In this document: positions 12,401-21,715 of the stretch, piece after piece
How positions within the stretch are numbered: the first letter of the stretch is position 1
Layout: every line of letters starts with the position of its first letter
DNA from: Branchinecta lynchi
Taxonomy: Eukaryota > Arthropoda > Branchiopoda > Anostraca > Branchinectidae
Direction: 5' to 3'
Assembly: GCA_023053575.1 (NCBI GenBank)
Contig: JAKZAP010000004.1
Coordinates: 20,951,675 to 21,015,674, forward strand
Length of the DNA stretch: 64,000 nt
Position numbers and translations under genes: made by a program
Notes under the pieces: model-generated
Seen by the model: only the letters and a program-made list of their open reading frames with translations
What the model was told of the DNA's origin: nothing
Databases searched by the model: none

Positions 12401-15400
12401 CTTAGTCACGAAATTCGGAAGGAAGTGCTTGTCAACAGAAAAGCACAGGGGTATTCTGCCAGCTTACGCAGTAAAGAATGGTAAACAAGCACGCACCAGA
12501 AGGGCAAATAAATTAACCCTATGAAACTCACCTAGTCACTCTTCTGATAGATTCCTTAAGTCATTTGGGCCATATTTTGTGAAGTTTCTTAACAATTGAA
12601 GACACGTATAATGTTTTGACAATTAATCTAGTTTTACATATTTTATATTTTTATGTTTGACATACGGTTTAATTATGTTACACAAGTTGTGATTGACAGT
12701 CGTAATTTATCATGTTTTAAAACAGACATTCAGGAATAAATACGATGACAGATTGATTGATTTTTTGTTCTAAGCTCCCTTTGTATATTTTCAGTCATGT
12801 ACTTTAAGAGAAGTTCCATTCTACCTATAATCGCAATATTTTTTTTAGTTTTGTTTATCACCATACAAGACCAAAGGTTTCGATGAGATCCCAACAATTC
12901 AACATCTCATCTAGAATATTGGGTCGTGCCTTCTCCAGACTCCTTAAGCATTTTTAATACACAATTCAGAAACAGATTGAGGCCAAAAAGCTAATCATCT
13001 GAGAAAACCAAGTTCAGATATAGATTTAGCATGTGTGTTTACCCCTATAAGTCTAATTTGTTTTGACGAAACTGATTGATACTTCCTGCCTTAGCTTACT
13101 TCTGCCTAATTTACGGTTTCTGCCGAATCCGGGAACCGCTTATCCGACAAAATAAGAAAGCTCAAAAACGAATTATCGAAATAAAGCTTTAACTCATGAC
13201 AATGAGTTAAAAAACGATCGTCATATCGGGATTCAGCATCTCTTCTTACCCCTAAATTGGAATCTAATCAACTACAAATAAGACTTTTGCTTTTGACGAA
13301 TTTTCCGGATTTCGCCAGATTCCGGGCGAACTACTTGTCCGGCAAGAAAATGATTTCAATAACCATGTTCAGCATGTCTTTCTACTCCTAAATCAAACAT
13401 CTAATCAATTTCAAATAAAACCTTTCCTTCTGAAAAATTTTCCGGTTTTGGCCGGATTCCGGGCGAATTACATGTCCGGCGAGAAAATGGTTTTCATAAT
13501 CATGTTCAGCATGTATTTTTACCTATGAATCAAACATCTAATCAACTTCAAATAAAACTTTTACTTTTAACAAACTTTCCGGTTTTGGCCGGATTCTGGG
13601 CTAACTACTTGTCCGGCGAGAAAATGGTTTTCATCATCGTGTTCAGCATATCTTCTTACCCCATAATCGACATCAGCTGTTTAAAAATATTTTGCTTGCC
13701 CCTTAATTTAAACCCCCTACCCCAACCCTTAATGTAGGGCTACAGAGCCTATCTACGAACTCGACATTACTCTTGACTCAAAGAATCCTTGCACCAATTT
13801 TCATCAAAATATCTCATTCTGTTCGAGAGTTATCGTGCTTACAGACGGACGGACGGACAACTTTTGCGATGTCATAGGTTTCCCTCCACTTACGTTTTGG
13901 GATCCCCCGAACACAAAGAAAACTGTGCAAAACAAATCTGAACGTTCATATCACCGATTTTAGAACGTTCCGTCACTCACTTCCCGAACAAAATTTTCAG
14001 CTAGAACAAGACCAAAGGTGTCGATGGGATCCTAAAAATCTAATATTTGATTCAGACAGTTTGGTCTTGTCTTCACCAGATCCAGTCTTCGCCAGGCTAA
14101 TCATCAGAAAAAAACAAGTTAAGTTATACCTTTATACGCCATATCTATTTTGACGATACTGACAAAGACTTCATGCTTTACTTCTGCCAAGTTTCCGGTT
14201 TCGCCCGAATTCCGAGCGAACTACTAGTCCAGTAAATAAAGAAAATTCAGAAACAAATCCAGTGTATCTCCTTATCCCTATAAAGAACATCTAATCAACT
14301 TTAAATAAAACTTTGACAAACAAAAATTCCGGTTATAACCGGATTCCGGACTAATTATATGTCCGAGTAAAAAACGGTTGTCATATACAGACTCAGCCTC
14401 TCTTCTTACCCCTTAATCTCTCATCTAATCAAACTTTTGCTTTTAACAAATTGTTCGGTTTTGACCGGATTCCAGGCGAAATAGTTGTTCGACGAGAAAA
14501 TGGTTTTCACCATCGTGTTCAGCATGTCCTTTTACTCTTAAATCGAACATTTAATCAACTTCAAATGAAACTTTACTTTAACCAACTTTCCGGTTGTCGC
14601 CGGATTCCGGACGAACTACTTGTTCGGCAAGAAAATGGTTTTCACCGCGGTGTTCAGCATGTCTTCTTACTTCGAAATCGAACATTTAATCAACTTAAAA
14701 CAAAACTTTTACTTTTAACCAGCTTTCCGGTTTTTGCCGGATTCCGGAGGAACTACTTGTCCGGCGAGAAAATGGTTTTCAATATCGTGTTCAGAATGCC
14801 TTCTTACCCCATAATCGACTATCACATTGGCTGTTTAAAAATATTTTGTTTGTCCCGTAATTTGAACCCCCTCCCCCACCCCTAAATGTAGGGCTACATA
14901 GCCCATCTACGAACTTGACCTTACCCTTGAGCCAATGAATCCTCACACCAAGTTTCATCAAAATATCTCATTCCCTTCGAGAGTTATCGTGCATACAGAC
15001 AGACGGACAGACGGACATTTTTGCGATGTCATAGGTATCCCTCCACTTACGGTTTGGGATCCCAAAAACAGAATCGGCAATTTTTCGTCAGCTGCTTACG
15101 CAACTTACCCCTCTACGTGGTTTATTAGGCAATGCGTTTATATGAACACGCGGCTTACAGATGAAGAATATATCACCGAAAAAGAACCAAACCGCTTAAA
15201 GACAACAAAACCTATCTGTGTGCTGTCTTTACGCAAAACAGGTTGTCCAGTCTATTCCATACGAAATTCCAGATTTATTTTCGGTTTCTCAGTCGGGTAC
15301 CGAATTTTTCAACCAAAAATCGTTACAGAGGGACAATGAACCATGCTAGTGTACGTAAGCTTGCAATCGTGATGTCAGCTTCTTGCAAACAAAAATTTGG

Positions 15401-16137
15401 TCACACTGCAAAAATATAACATAGGATAAATCCGGTCCTTTTGAATGAATGTAAGGGTTAGGACCCACTGTGAGCGTGTTCCACCCTTCTAACAATAGTT
15501 ACTAATAGTTACTATTTCCGTTCCATCCTCATGAAAAGTTACTACGCTGACCGTTCCAACCTTGTCGGAATAGTAACTAATAGTTACTATTTGCTTACCA
15601 TGCTCGGGACCGTAGTAAGCGTAGTAACTACGCATCTCTGTAACGTGATTGGTCGGATTCGCCCCTGGCGTGAGATTCTGCTGGAAAATAGAAAAATCGT
15701 TCCAGCCTTGACGGCGAAAAGCCAGAATTCGTGACGTCATGCGTAGTAACTACGGTAAGTAGGATGGAACACGCTCTGTATCATACGTCTGAGAACAACG
15801 AAGAACAATTTTATCTTGAAACTTATTATAACGATGTTTCATTTAAATGTAAAAATACGTACTAGTCGTTAACTGTATGACGATCCACAGCTAGCGAGTG
15901 AATTGTACGAGCTAGCAAGGTAGAGGTTATTATTATTGTAAAAGGAGAAATAGGGGAAATAAACCCGAAGCCGCATCAGCTTACCGATCTCAGCAGCTTT
16001 TTCAACAACACAGACTCTTAATTCCTGGTTGTACTCATTTGCAAGTTGTTTCAGTCGAATCGCAGCTGACATTCCAGCTGGTCCTCCGCCGACTATGACT
16101 ACATCAACTTCATCAGCCGCTCTTTCCATGTCGACTT
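6299..16137 (-). CDS. ETFDH: ETFDH: electron-transfer-flavoprotein:ubiquinone oxidoreductase (partial gene, four internal exons)
   Basis: ETFDH encodes the mitochondrial inner-membrane flavoprotein that passes electrons from ETF (fatty-acid and amino-acid oxidation) to ubiquinone. Coding exons on the minus strand are 16137-15985, 12144-11986, 9193-8784 and 6480-6299: 904 nt, about 301 codons. All junctions are GT-AG with matching phases. The first exon carries the FAD dinucleotide fold ([16 protein letters not shown]). Later exons match the family closely ([46 protein letters not shown]). Missing are the mitochondrial targeting exon, not found upstream of 16137, and the C-terminal half with the 4Fe-4S cluster and membrane-anchoring part, off the left edge. 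Introns are 2.3-3.8 kb and full of repeats. Family assignment is very secure; nothing in the visible exons looks broken. Confidence 0.96.
6481..8230. other. ETFDH intron (left part)
   Basis: No coding exon was seen. About 6990-7270 holds two or three degenerate family B units (TTTTGGCCGGATTCCGGGCGAACTA, 'cagcatgtttctttacccc'), plus orientation. About 7280-8220 is AT-rich sequence with nothing recognisable. Confidence 0.6.
8231..8499 (-). mobile_element. MITE-like element, copy 1 (minus orientation)
   Basis: About 270 bp, reverse-complementary to 38447-38736. Shared stretches include 'cttgccgtgttttgctac', 'tgtctgcgagaattttttcc' and 'gggaaacaattt' (reversed). Both copies are bounded by ACCCCTC...GAGGGGT. 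Homology continues a little past these ends ('cggtacattcta'; 'ctttaag'), so the true boundaries are uncertain. It lies in an ETFDH intron. Confidence 0.65.
8784..9193 (-). CDS. ETFDH: ETFDH exon ([10 protein letters not shown]...HSVGWPL)
   Basis: The acceptor CTTTTAAG precedes GCATGCCGATGAAC at 9193. The donor CTG|GTAAGT follows 8784. It is 410 nt, the longest visible exon. It contains [53 protein letters not shown] and [19 protein letters not shown], all diagnostic of ETF-QO. It leaves phase 0, matching the next exon. Confidence 0.96.
9194..10019. other. ETFDH intron segment, nothing recognised
   Basis: No exon, tandem repeat or RNA gene was visible. Short reading frames here have no recognisable content. 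Confidence 0.5.
10020..10165 (+). mobile_element. LINE 3' tail, (TTGA)n family
   Basis: A T-rich 3' UTR ends 'ggcaaaataaa' followed by five TTGA-type units (about 10141-10162). The tail matches the 5290-5880 family in type, but the UTR sequence differs, suggesting a sister subfamily. No coding part remains. Confidence 0.55.
10290..10630 (+). repeat. Family B units, degenerate
   Basis: Repeated 'gccggattc(c/a)g(g/a)gcgaactac' and 'caacttcacttctacca'-type modules occur, related to the 136-bp array at 12.9-15.1 kb. A short local repeat (CATCTGGATTGGCATCTGGATCTGGATTGGCAT) lies near 10485-10520. Confidence 0.6.
10631..10935 (+). mobile_element. 305-bp MITE with 3-bp TSD (AAA), copy 1
   Basis: Starts GAGCGTGTTCCATCCTACTT and ends ...GTGGAACATGCTC, terminal inverted repeats of about 18 bp. 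It is flanked by AAA (10628-10630 and 10936-10938). It is the reverse complement of the copy at 15472-15776, and 29630-29939 is a third. Internally it carries several 'tagttactattagttacta' near-palindromes. It is non-coding. Confidence 0.9.
11030..11575 (-). mobile_element. LINE 3' fragment, (TTGA)n family, minus strand
   Basis: The 3' tail reads 'aatcaatcaattaatc' on the plus strand (about 11030). The minus frame encodes [21 protein letters not shown] followed by a frameshifted version of the block seen at 5290-5545. The 'cctctcccctcc' UTR block is also shared. It sits in an ETFDH intron, is 5'-truncated and is broken. Confidence 0.85.
11735..11880 (+). repeat. Family B right-terminal fragment
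   Basis: Degenerate 'cctcacacaaagcttggacaacatatctcaaccccttcgagatttatcgtg...cagacgcacagaca' followed by 'aaaggtattcccc' resembles the distal part of the family B composite unit. No array units are attached. Confidence 0.5.
11986..12144 (-). CDS. ETFDH: ETFDH exon (GHTLSGAC...IPILPG)
   Basis: The acceptor TTTTTTTAG precedes GTGGTCACACTC at 12144. The donor CCAG|GTCAGT follows 11986. It is 159 nt, entering after one base of a Gly codon and leaving one base of the next Gly codon. Conserved blocks are [21 protein letters not shown] and [14 protein letters not shown]. Confidence 0.96.
12560..12765 (+). mobile_element. LINE 3' tail, GATT/TTGA type
   Basis: An AT-rich 3' UTR ends 'aggaataaatacgatgacaGATTGATTGATT'. 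It has no coding part. It is assigned only from the polyadenylation-like AATAAA plus the tail repeat. Confidence 0.45.
12867..15066 (+). repeat. Family B composite repeat, two tandem copies each holding a ~136-bp array
   Basis: Copy 1 is 12867-13907 and copy 2 is 14007-15066. Each begins AAGACCAAAGGT(T/G)TCGATG(A/G)GATCC. Each then runs through several roughly 136-bp units (core CCGGATTCCGGGCGAACTACTTGTCCGGCGAGAAAATGG, with 'gttcagcatgtcttcttacccc'). Each ends with a unique 'accaagtttcatcaaaatatctcattc...gagagttatcgtgc' stretch, ACGG-rich repeats and TTTTGGGATCCC. The ends are imperfect inverted repeats around GGGATCC. It lies entirely in the ETFDH intron between the first two visible exons. 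Frames through it are repeat translations. Confidence 0.85.
15472..15776 (-). mobile_element. 305-bp MITE with 3-bp TSD (TGT), copy 2
   Basis: Bounded by GAGCGTGTTCCACCCTTCT and GGATGGAACACGCTC, with TGT duplicated at 15469-15471 and 15777-15779. It is the inverted copy of 10631-10935. The equal length and intact ends suggest fairly recent mobility. Confidence 0.9.
15985..16137 (-). CDS. ETFDH: ETFDH exon with FAD-binding motif
   Basis: The acceptor TTCTTAACAG precedes AAGTCGACATGGAAAGAGCG at 16137. The donor GAGATCG|GTAAGC follows 15985. The encoded [21 protein letters not shown] carries the GxGxxG dinucleotide-binding loop, and [11 protein letters not shown] closes the exon. The internal Met (16130) is not the likely start: homologues have a targeting peptide plus about 40 residues before it, and a clear acceptor precedes it. 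The upstream exon was not found. Confidence 0.94.
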
Positions 16138-16795
16138 CTGTTAAGAATAAACAAACGTCAATTAGTTCTCATTTAACACTCTAACCCAATGAAGATGATT
16201 GATATCAAAGTTCCTTAACTAGTAGTTATTTACACAGAACAGTACTGTTCACCCTTCATTTCGTCTCCGTGGGACAGCCACTGCCAGACAGAATTTAGTC
16301 CACTTTATTTTCCAACGATTACAACTGCTCTCGTCACAGATATACAGGGATACGCGGATTCTTAAGTGTCAAGATTGTTAAGATAGCACTGTTAAGATGA
16401 TGAAGGAGTGGTCGGCGAGCTTAAGTGAAGCTAAGGCTCTTGGGGTGTGGGCTTAAGACCTTCTGACACCATAAGTGCCCACTAGCCCCAGGACACGTCA
16501 GGAAACCTGCAGAACTGCGGCAAAACTTCCGTAGCAGCGTGAGAAACAAGGGAAACAGCTTCGGCTTAGCTTAAAAGCTAAATCCGCTACTATTGTGTCC
16601 AAGGTCGGCGTTGAAGGGTCGTACTGCCATCGCTGAGCAGACTAAATTATCGATCCGAAATTCGCGACTCGACCGAAAATTTGCAGCTTGTATCCACCAA
16701 GCTTAAAGGCACAGACAAAAATGTTGGGCAAAATACAAGAGGAAGCAAAAAAGAAGGCACATAACGACCCGCGAATGGCATGCCTTGCTTTCACT
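16138..16795. other. Upstream ETFDH intron/flank
   Basis: No exon, repeat family or promoter element was recognised. The first ETFDH exon was searched for by expected protein content, without success. Confidence 0.45.
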
Positions 16796-16819
16796 AGTAC
16801 GGGCAGAGGCGTCACTACT

Positions 16820-16860
16820 GGGGGGGGGGAGGGGGGGACGCCCCCCCCCCAATGTTTTCG
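16820..16860. repeat. G-run / C-run self-complementary tract
   Basis: Runs of 8-9 G are followed within 20 nt by a run of about 10 C just inside the hAT left terminus. Together with 'cgcggcgcgaagcgccgcg' (about 16874-16892, a strong GC hairpin) this makes a highly structured end. Confidence 0.7.
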
Positions 16861-16949
16861 GCCAGTCGGTAAAATCGCGGCGCGAAGCGCCGCGATTTTT
16901 TTTTTCATACACAATTTTCTGTTCGGTTGTATAGAAAAGATGACGTGAA

Positions 16950-17790
16950 TATACGAAATTTCAGTCGGTAAATGCAGCTTTTATACCGATCAGAAACGAC
17001 AGACAATATTATGCAAACCCCAGTCGGTACCTCTTTTTTGGTACCTTTTTTCACCACAATTTTCTGTTCGGTTGTGTAGAAAAGATGACATGAATATATA
17101 CGATATCTCAGTCGGTAAATGCAACTTTTCTACCGATTAAAAACTACAGACAATATTAAGCAAACCCCAGTCGGTACCTCATTTTCGGTACCTTTTTTCA
17201 TACACACTTTTCTTTTCGGTTGTATAAAAAAGATGACGTGAATATGTACGAAATCCCAGTCGGTAAATTCAGCTTTTCTACCCATTAAAAACGACAGACA
17301 ATATTATGCAAACCCCAGTTGGTACTTCTTTTTCGGTACCTTTTTTAATACACAACTTTCTTTTCGGTTGTATAGAAAAGATGACATGAATATATACGAA
17401 ATCTCAGTCGGTAAATGCAGCTTTTCTACCGATTAAAAACTACAGACAATATTACACAAACCGCAGTCGGTACCTCTTTTTCGGTACCTTTTTTCATACA
17501 CAATTTTCTTTTCGGTTGTATAGAAAAGAAAAGATGACATGAGTATGTACGAAATCCCAGTCGGTAAATGCAGCTTTTCTACCGATTAAAAACGACAGAC
17601 AATATTATGCAAACACCAGTCGGTACCACTTTTTCGATACCTTTTTTTCATACACAATTTTCTTTTCGGTTGTATAAAAAAGATGACATGAATATGTACG
17701 AAATCCCAGTCGGTAAATGTACCTTTTCTATCGATTAAAAACGACGTACAATATTATGCAAAACCCAGTCGGTACCTCGTTCGTTGCTAA
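16950..17790 (+). repeat. Tandem array, ~149-bp unit, about 5.5 copies
   Basis: 'CAGTCGGTACCTC' recurs near 17021, 17168, 17317, 17465, 17616 and 17767 (spacing 147-151 bp). A second CAGTCGGTAAATGCA motif lies mid-unit, followed by 'cttttctaccgattaaaaac'. Units are well conserved. The CAGTCGGTA core is also the subterminal motif of the surrounding hAT element. Confidence 0.92.
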
Positions 17791-18659
17791 GCAAGGTCGT
17801 GCAGCATTTCCAACTAATTGTCTGGCTCGCGGGCAGGCGGTCAGTCTGAAAATTGACCTTGACCGTGAAAGAACTGTGCCAAGAAATAAATATGTCTGGT
17901 GTGAGAACTAACCGAGTCAAAATAAAGTGCTTAGGTTGTATGAGTGTATTCGATAAAGACTATCGTAAACGTCATAACGCCACTTATCACCAGAATAAAC
18001 CCGAGCCAAAATGGATTTGAGCAGATGAGAGGGTTGTGTGCAACCCATTTGTCGCATCAGCTTCTAAGAAAATAAAACTGGTGACACATTCCAATGGAAT
18101 TGAAGGTAAGGCATATTCAGTTTAATCGTCCAGTGCCCGTCGGTCAGTCGGTAGGCTAGAAAACCTGAGCAACAGATGAAGTATGGCTTGAATCTTTTGT
18201 ACTTTTGTCATACCGTAAGGTCAGTCGGTAATTTTTCTTTCCTCTCGAATGCTCCATCGAACGAAGAAGGTTTCACTAAAATAATTTATTCTGTCTTTTG
18301 AAGCATTCAAGTAAAATTGCTGTAGATACAAAATTATATTCTCAATACTGTAGCGTTTAAAATTATAAGAGCTATCGTGGTATGTTACTTGTTAAATTAT
18401 TCCGCGTATTTACCATGTTTTACTGTCACTTTCCGCGTAAAATTAGATTGTTTGCCCAAGTTTTGAAAGGAATAGCCCTCGGAATATCCTAAGCCTACAT
18501 CACCCACATTTAAGTCGTTCGCTCAGACTAGACGTCGGCATAAAAACACAAACTAGCGGCGCGACTCGGTAGCCTTTCATTTCCATCATTTTTTCTATGG
18601 GATAGTTTATTTGACCAGCCTTGCTTATTTTTCTGTGCGTATCGTACCATTTTCATAGC

Positions 18660-19100
18660 CTAGTCTTGTTTATTCTGCCTTTTTATATCTCTGCAGTGAC
18701 ATTTCGTTGGATCACATCCTATACTTAACCACTTTTTGGGATATTTCGACTATGCGTGAAAAACATGAAACCATAAGGCTGTATTTACAGTTAGCAAAAT
18801 ACCTGCTCCAGGTCCCGCGGTGGAAATGAAACGTTTTTATGGCAGTATTGAGCCACTGGATATGGAGCCAGTGGATAAGCGATTCAACGACTTGTTGCAC
18901 CGCCCTAATACGCATAGTTGGAAGAATGTATTTTTTCTAAATCCATATTTCTCTTTTTTAATTTATGTTGTTTTTCGCACATATCTTGTTGTGTTGTTTT
19001 ACTTTTCTTGTTTTTTTTTCGTCCTGGTTCATACTGCGTCTTGTGTCTTTGTGATCGTGTGACGGGACGGGTAACAAATAAAATGTATTTATTCATTCAT
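18660..19100 (+). mobile_element. Possible LINE 3' end nested in the hAT
   Basis: A T-rich stretch ends 'gggtaacaaataaaatgtatttattcattcat', an AATAAA followed by ATTC units. No coding block is recognisable, so the call rests on the tail alone. Confidence 0.35.
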
Positions 19101-19439
19101 ATTTTATCTAGCTCTTTTATGAGATTCCGATTACGAAATCCCTAACTTTCACAATTGTTTCGCGTACGACTTTTAGCGCTTTCTCAGCCTACCCGACATT
19201 TGACAGTCACGCAGAGCAAATTTTACCAAAATCTTTCGCTGAAGGTCTGTCAACGGCAATTAGGACATGAAAAGCTTCAAAACATTATTTTATTTTTGGA
19301 GGACATTGTTTTGCACCGTTTTCCCACTTTTTAACCAGGAGGCAGTTTACAAATTTCTGCATCCAGCCGCCTCCTCCGGGAGAGGGAAGGCTGGAGGGAA
19401 GACGAGTTTCGACTTAAGCACCGCCCCAGACGTCCGCCT

Positions 19440-20063
19440 GCTCGTTATGCAGAGGCGATCCCTAATTCCGGAGCCGATCCACTGACTGACTGGAAATCAT
19501 TCTATGCCAAGGAACTCTGTGGCGTCCTCAGAGTCTTGGTGAATGGCTTAGACGATGCGATCCATGACAACTCGTCTTTCCTGGAGCCAGCCTATCGCAG
19601 TCTGTTGGGTAAAATGGACGATAGCTATGAAAGCCTTTCTAACCTGACGAAGATGTTTCCAGGAAGAGGCATAGATCCCATGGAGCTCATGCTAGAGCTA
19701 AAGGCCTTCAAACGCTTTTTGGACAGAACTGAGGAAGAGAGCAACAAAAACAAAAAAAACAAAGCCATTGATCGTGGGGTCTTTGAGGCTGTTTTCCGTG
19801 AAATCTACGCTGTCAAGTCAATTTTCCCGACGCTCTGGTCAGTTTACCAGTGGGTTGCGACAGCGCCACCGACTGCGGCAACCGCAGAAAGAAGTTTTAG
19901 CAAACTTAAACTGGTGATGACACGTTTGCGCACAACGATGGACGACGACCGCCTGGATCACCTCGTCAGTATGTGCTGCGAGAGTGACGTTGCTGACGCT
20001 CTGAAACTGGATGAACTGCTCAAAGTTTGGTTGTCTGCCAAGCCAAGAAAATTTACCTTTTAG
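19440..20063 (+). pseudogene. hAT transposase, C-terminal dimerisation region (relic)
   Basis: An open frame encodes DPLTDWKSFYAKEL, an acidic helical region, then FPTLWSVYQWVATAPPTAATAERSFSKLK and VMTRLRTTMDDDRLDHLVSM. This is the hAT C-terminal dimerisation signature (APPT-x-ATAERSFSxLK, LR-TM--RL-L). The stop is at 20061-20063. The N-terminal zinc finger and most of the RNase-H-like catalytic domain are absent or unrecognisable, so the copy is probably inactive. It lies on the same strand and inside 16804-20588, and is presumably that element's own transposase. It could have kept part of an intron-split gene; I cannot see an upstream exon. Confidence 0.88.
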
Positions 20064-20636
20064 TTCATGTTTTTTTCAGAAGTATACACGAGATTGTGAT
20101 TTATCTGTATATGTTATTTGAAGTTGTTAATTTTCAAGAATGTTTGCATATAAGTCGCATTTCGTACTTCTCATTTGTTATTTCGTTCCGGCAATGGTAG
20201 AATAGCTCGTTCCCTAACAAAGGATAGTATTTGCTCCATTTAAATCAGAAAAATTGTTCAGTTTTATGACAACGAACGGCTGCGGAGGTTACACACAAAC
20301 ATCGCATCTTTTGGCAAAATTCGGCTGGTACCATATTTAATTGCTTATTAAAAGCATTTAAAAGCGCTACACTGTGTGACCAAATACTTCTACACTTGCT
20401 TCTTGTTGAAAAGCGACATAGAATGTTCATCTTCAGGTTATCTATTGTTTGCGCTAGATTGCTTCTCTGAATCTCATCAAAGATGGAGATTTTTTTTTTC
20501 TTCCGAAAAGCAGTCGGTAAAAATTGCCTGCCAGTCGGTAAACGGTACCTTGTCCCCTCCCCAATCATTTTGGCTAGTAACGCCTCTGAGTACGGGTTGA
20601 ACAAAATGTAATTAAAACTAAACATCTAAAGACATA

Positions 20637-20999
20637 AGTTGCGTTTTTTGCATTTTCTCCGTAGGTCGGTTAACCGACCTATTTGCCACTATTGACCGTT
20701 TTTTCGTCTCGCCGGTCGGTTCGACTGAGCTCTAAAAAACGGCTTATAAGAAAACATGGCGTCATCCCGTCGCCGGCGCCTATCTTTCCAATGAGAATTT
20801 TGAATTTCGCGCCGTGCCAAGAGCGTAGGTCGGTTGGATGGACCTCCCGCCTCAGTCCACAGGTCGGTTAACCGACCTGCGAACGGAGCAAAAAAAAACG
20901 GCTTGTAAGAACTCAGGTCGGTCAACCGAAGGAAAGAAAACGGCTTATAGTGGGAAATCTTGTAGGTCGGTTAACTGGATGAAGGCAAAAAACGCAACT
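20637..20999. mobile_element. MITE with GGTCGGTTAACCGACC palindromes, TSD ATA
   Basis: Ends AGTTGCGTTTTTTGC...GCAAAAAACGCAACT form a perfect 15-bp inverted repeat, flanked by ATA (20634-20636 and 21000-21002). The interior holds five or more copies of AGGTCGGTTAACCGACCT or its halves (about 20664, 20714, 20826, 20862, 20914, 20963) and three copies of 'aaaacggcttataag'. It is non-coding. Confidence 0.85.
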
Positions 21000-21058
21000 A
21001 TAGTTACACATGGGCCGAAAGGGCTCCCTGTCAAGGAAATAAAAGTTGTGCTTCTTAC

Positions 21059-21172
21059 CTGTCCATCTTGGATCTTTTTCCCGTGGTATGACAGTGTAAT
21101 GGGTAGTGATTTTAGGGTAGTGACTAGTCTCTCCGTGATTCCTTCGAACCAGCGTTCTGGAACAGTGACTTG
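21059..21172 (-). CDS. Possible orphan exon, 38 codons, unidentified
   Basis: On the minus strand TTTTTCCAG precedes CAAGTCACTGTTCC (21172), and GGACAG is followed by GTAAGA (donor after 21059). The frame between is open and phase 0 at both ends. It encodes a plausible globular segment containing VPERWFEGITERL and LPITLSYHGKKI. I do not recognise the family and it does not belong to the known ETFDH sequence. It could be an exon of a gene running leftwards into or past the hAT/MITE cluster, a pseudo-exon, or chance. Confidence 0.4.
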
Positions 21173-21387
21173 CTGGAAAAACAATGAATTATGGGAAGAC
21201 TATGGTTCAATTATCAATTTATCTGGCTACGAACATGTTGATAACTGATGGATAAGCAACAAGTGCTCAGTCCCTGTCTATGCATAGCATGCTCACATGC
21301 TTACATTCAAAAGGTTCAGCTGGAGAACCAACTATCTTTCGAATAAAAAACTGCATGGACAGTTACAAATTTGTACTCTATAGTGCG

Positions 21388-21710
21388 AATGATATGATAT
21401 GATTCATTTGCTTAAAGCCCGAGGGCCATCGCATAAAAAACAAGATACAAAAACAAAAACAAAAAAACTCCTCTAGTAAATCCTACCTAGAAAAACTCTT
21501 CTCTACGCTTCCAACGTATTCGCAAAAACCTACCCCAGACAAACTTTTACCCCTAAACTTTTCCACCAACCAACCTTCCCCGAAAATTCGCTCCCCGTAT
21601 ATTTCAACTCCCAAATCCTTGAACTCCACACATTCGCACAAAAACAATTTGATCCACACAACCACACACTGGGCAAAAGTAAGGACCACTAGAAGTGCGA
21701 ATGTATTCAG
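21388..21710 (-). mobile_element. LINE 3' fragment, (ATATG)n family
   Basis: The plus-strand 'aatgatatgatatgattcatttg' (about 21388) is the reversed tail. The minus frames encode GPYFCPVCG (about 21690) and, after frameshifts, DLGVEIYGERIFGEGWLVEKF, matching the CPMCG...GGIHGRKWLV block of the copy at 31889-32515. A family G repeat abuts its truncated 5' side. Confidence 0.8.
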
Positions 21711-21715
21711 ACTTG

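Larger units (their letters stand above)
16804..20588 (+). mobile_element. hAT DNA transposon, 3.8 kb, 8-bp TSD AGTACGGG
   Basis: The left end is CAGAGGCGTCACTAC. The right end is the inverse of CAGAGGCGTTACTAGCC. An exact 8-bp duplication AGTACGGG occurs at 16796-16803 and 20589-20596. Length, CAG-type termini and TSD all fit the hAT superfamily, and a hAT dimerisation-domain relic lies inside (19440-20063, plus). Subterminal CAGTCGGTAA motifs occur at both ends (about 16862, 20515, 20532). A 149-bp tandem array built on the same motif fills 16950-17790, and a LINE-like tail sits near 19085. Confidence 0.93.

Noticed and set aside
14451..15339. Two frames of 134-144 codons
   Set aside because: They translate family B array units and its ACGG-repeat tail; repeated peptides appear at other copies of the repeat.
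15869..15984. Extension of the ETFDH FAD exon frame past the G of AEIG
   Set aside because: The GTAAGC donor precedes it, and the next exon continues the conserved GHTLSGAC sequence in phase.
16950..17790. CRISPR-like regularly spaced repeat
   Set aside because: The whole 149-bp unit is conserved, with no variable spacers, and it lies in a eukaryotic transposon.
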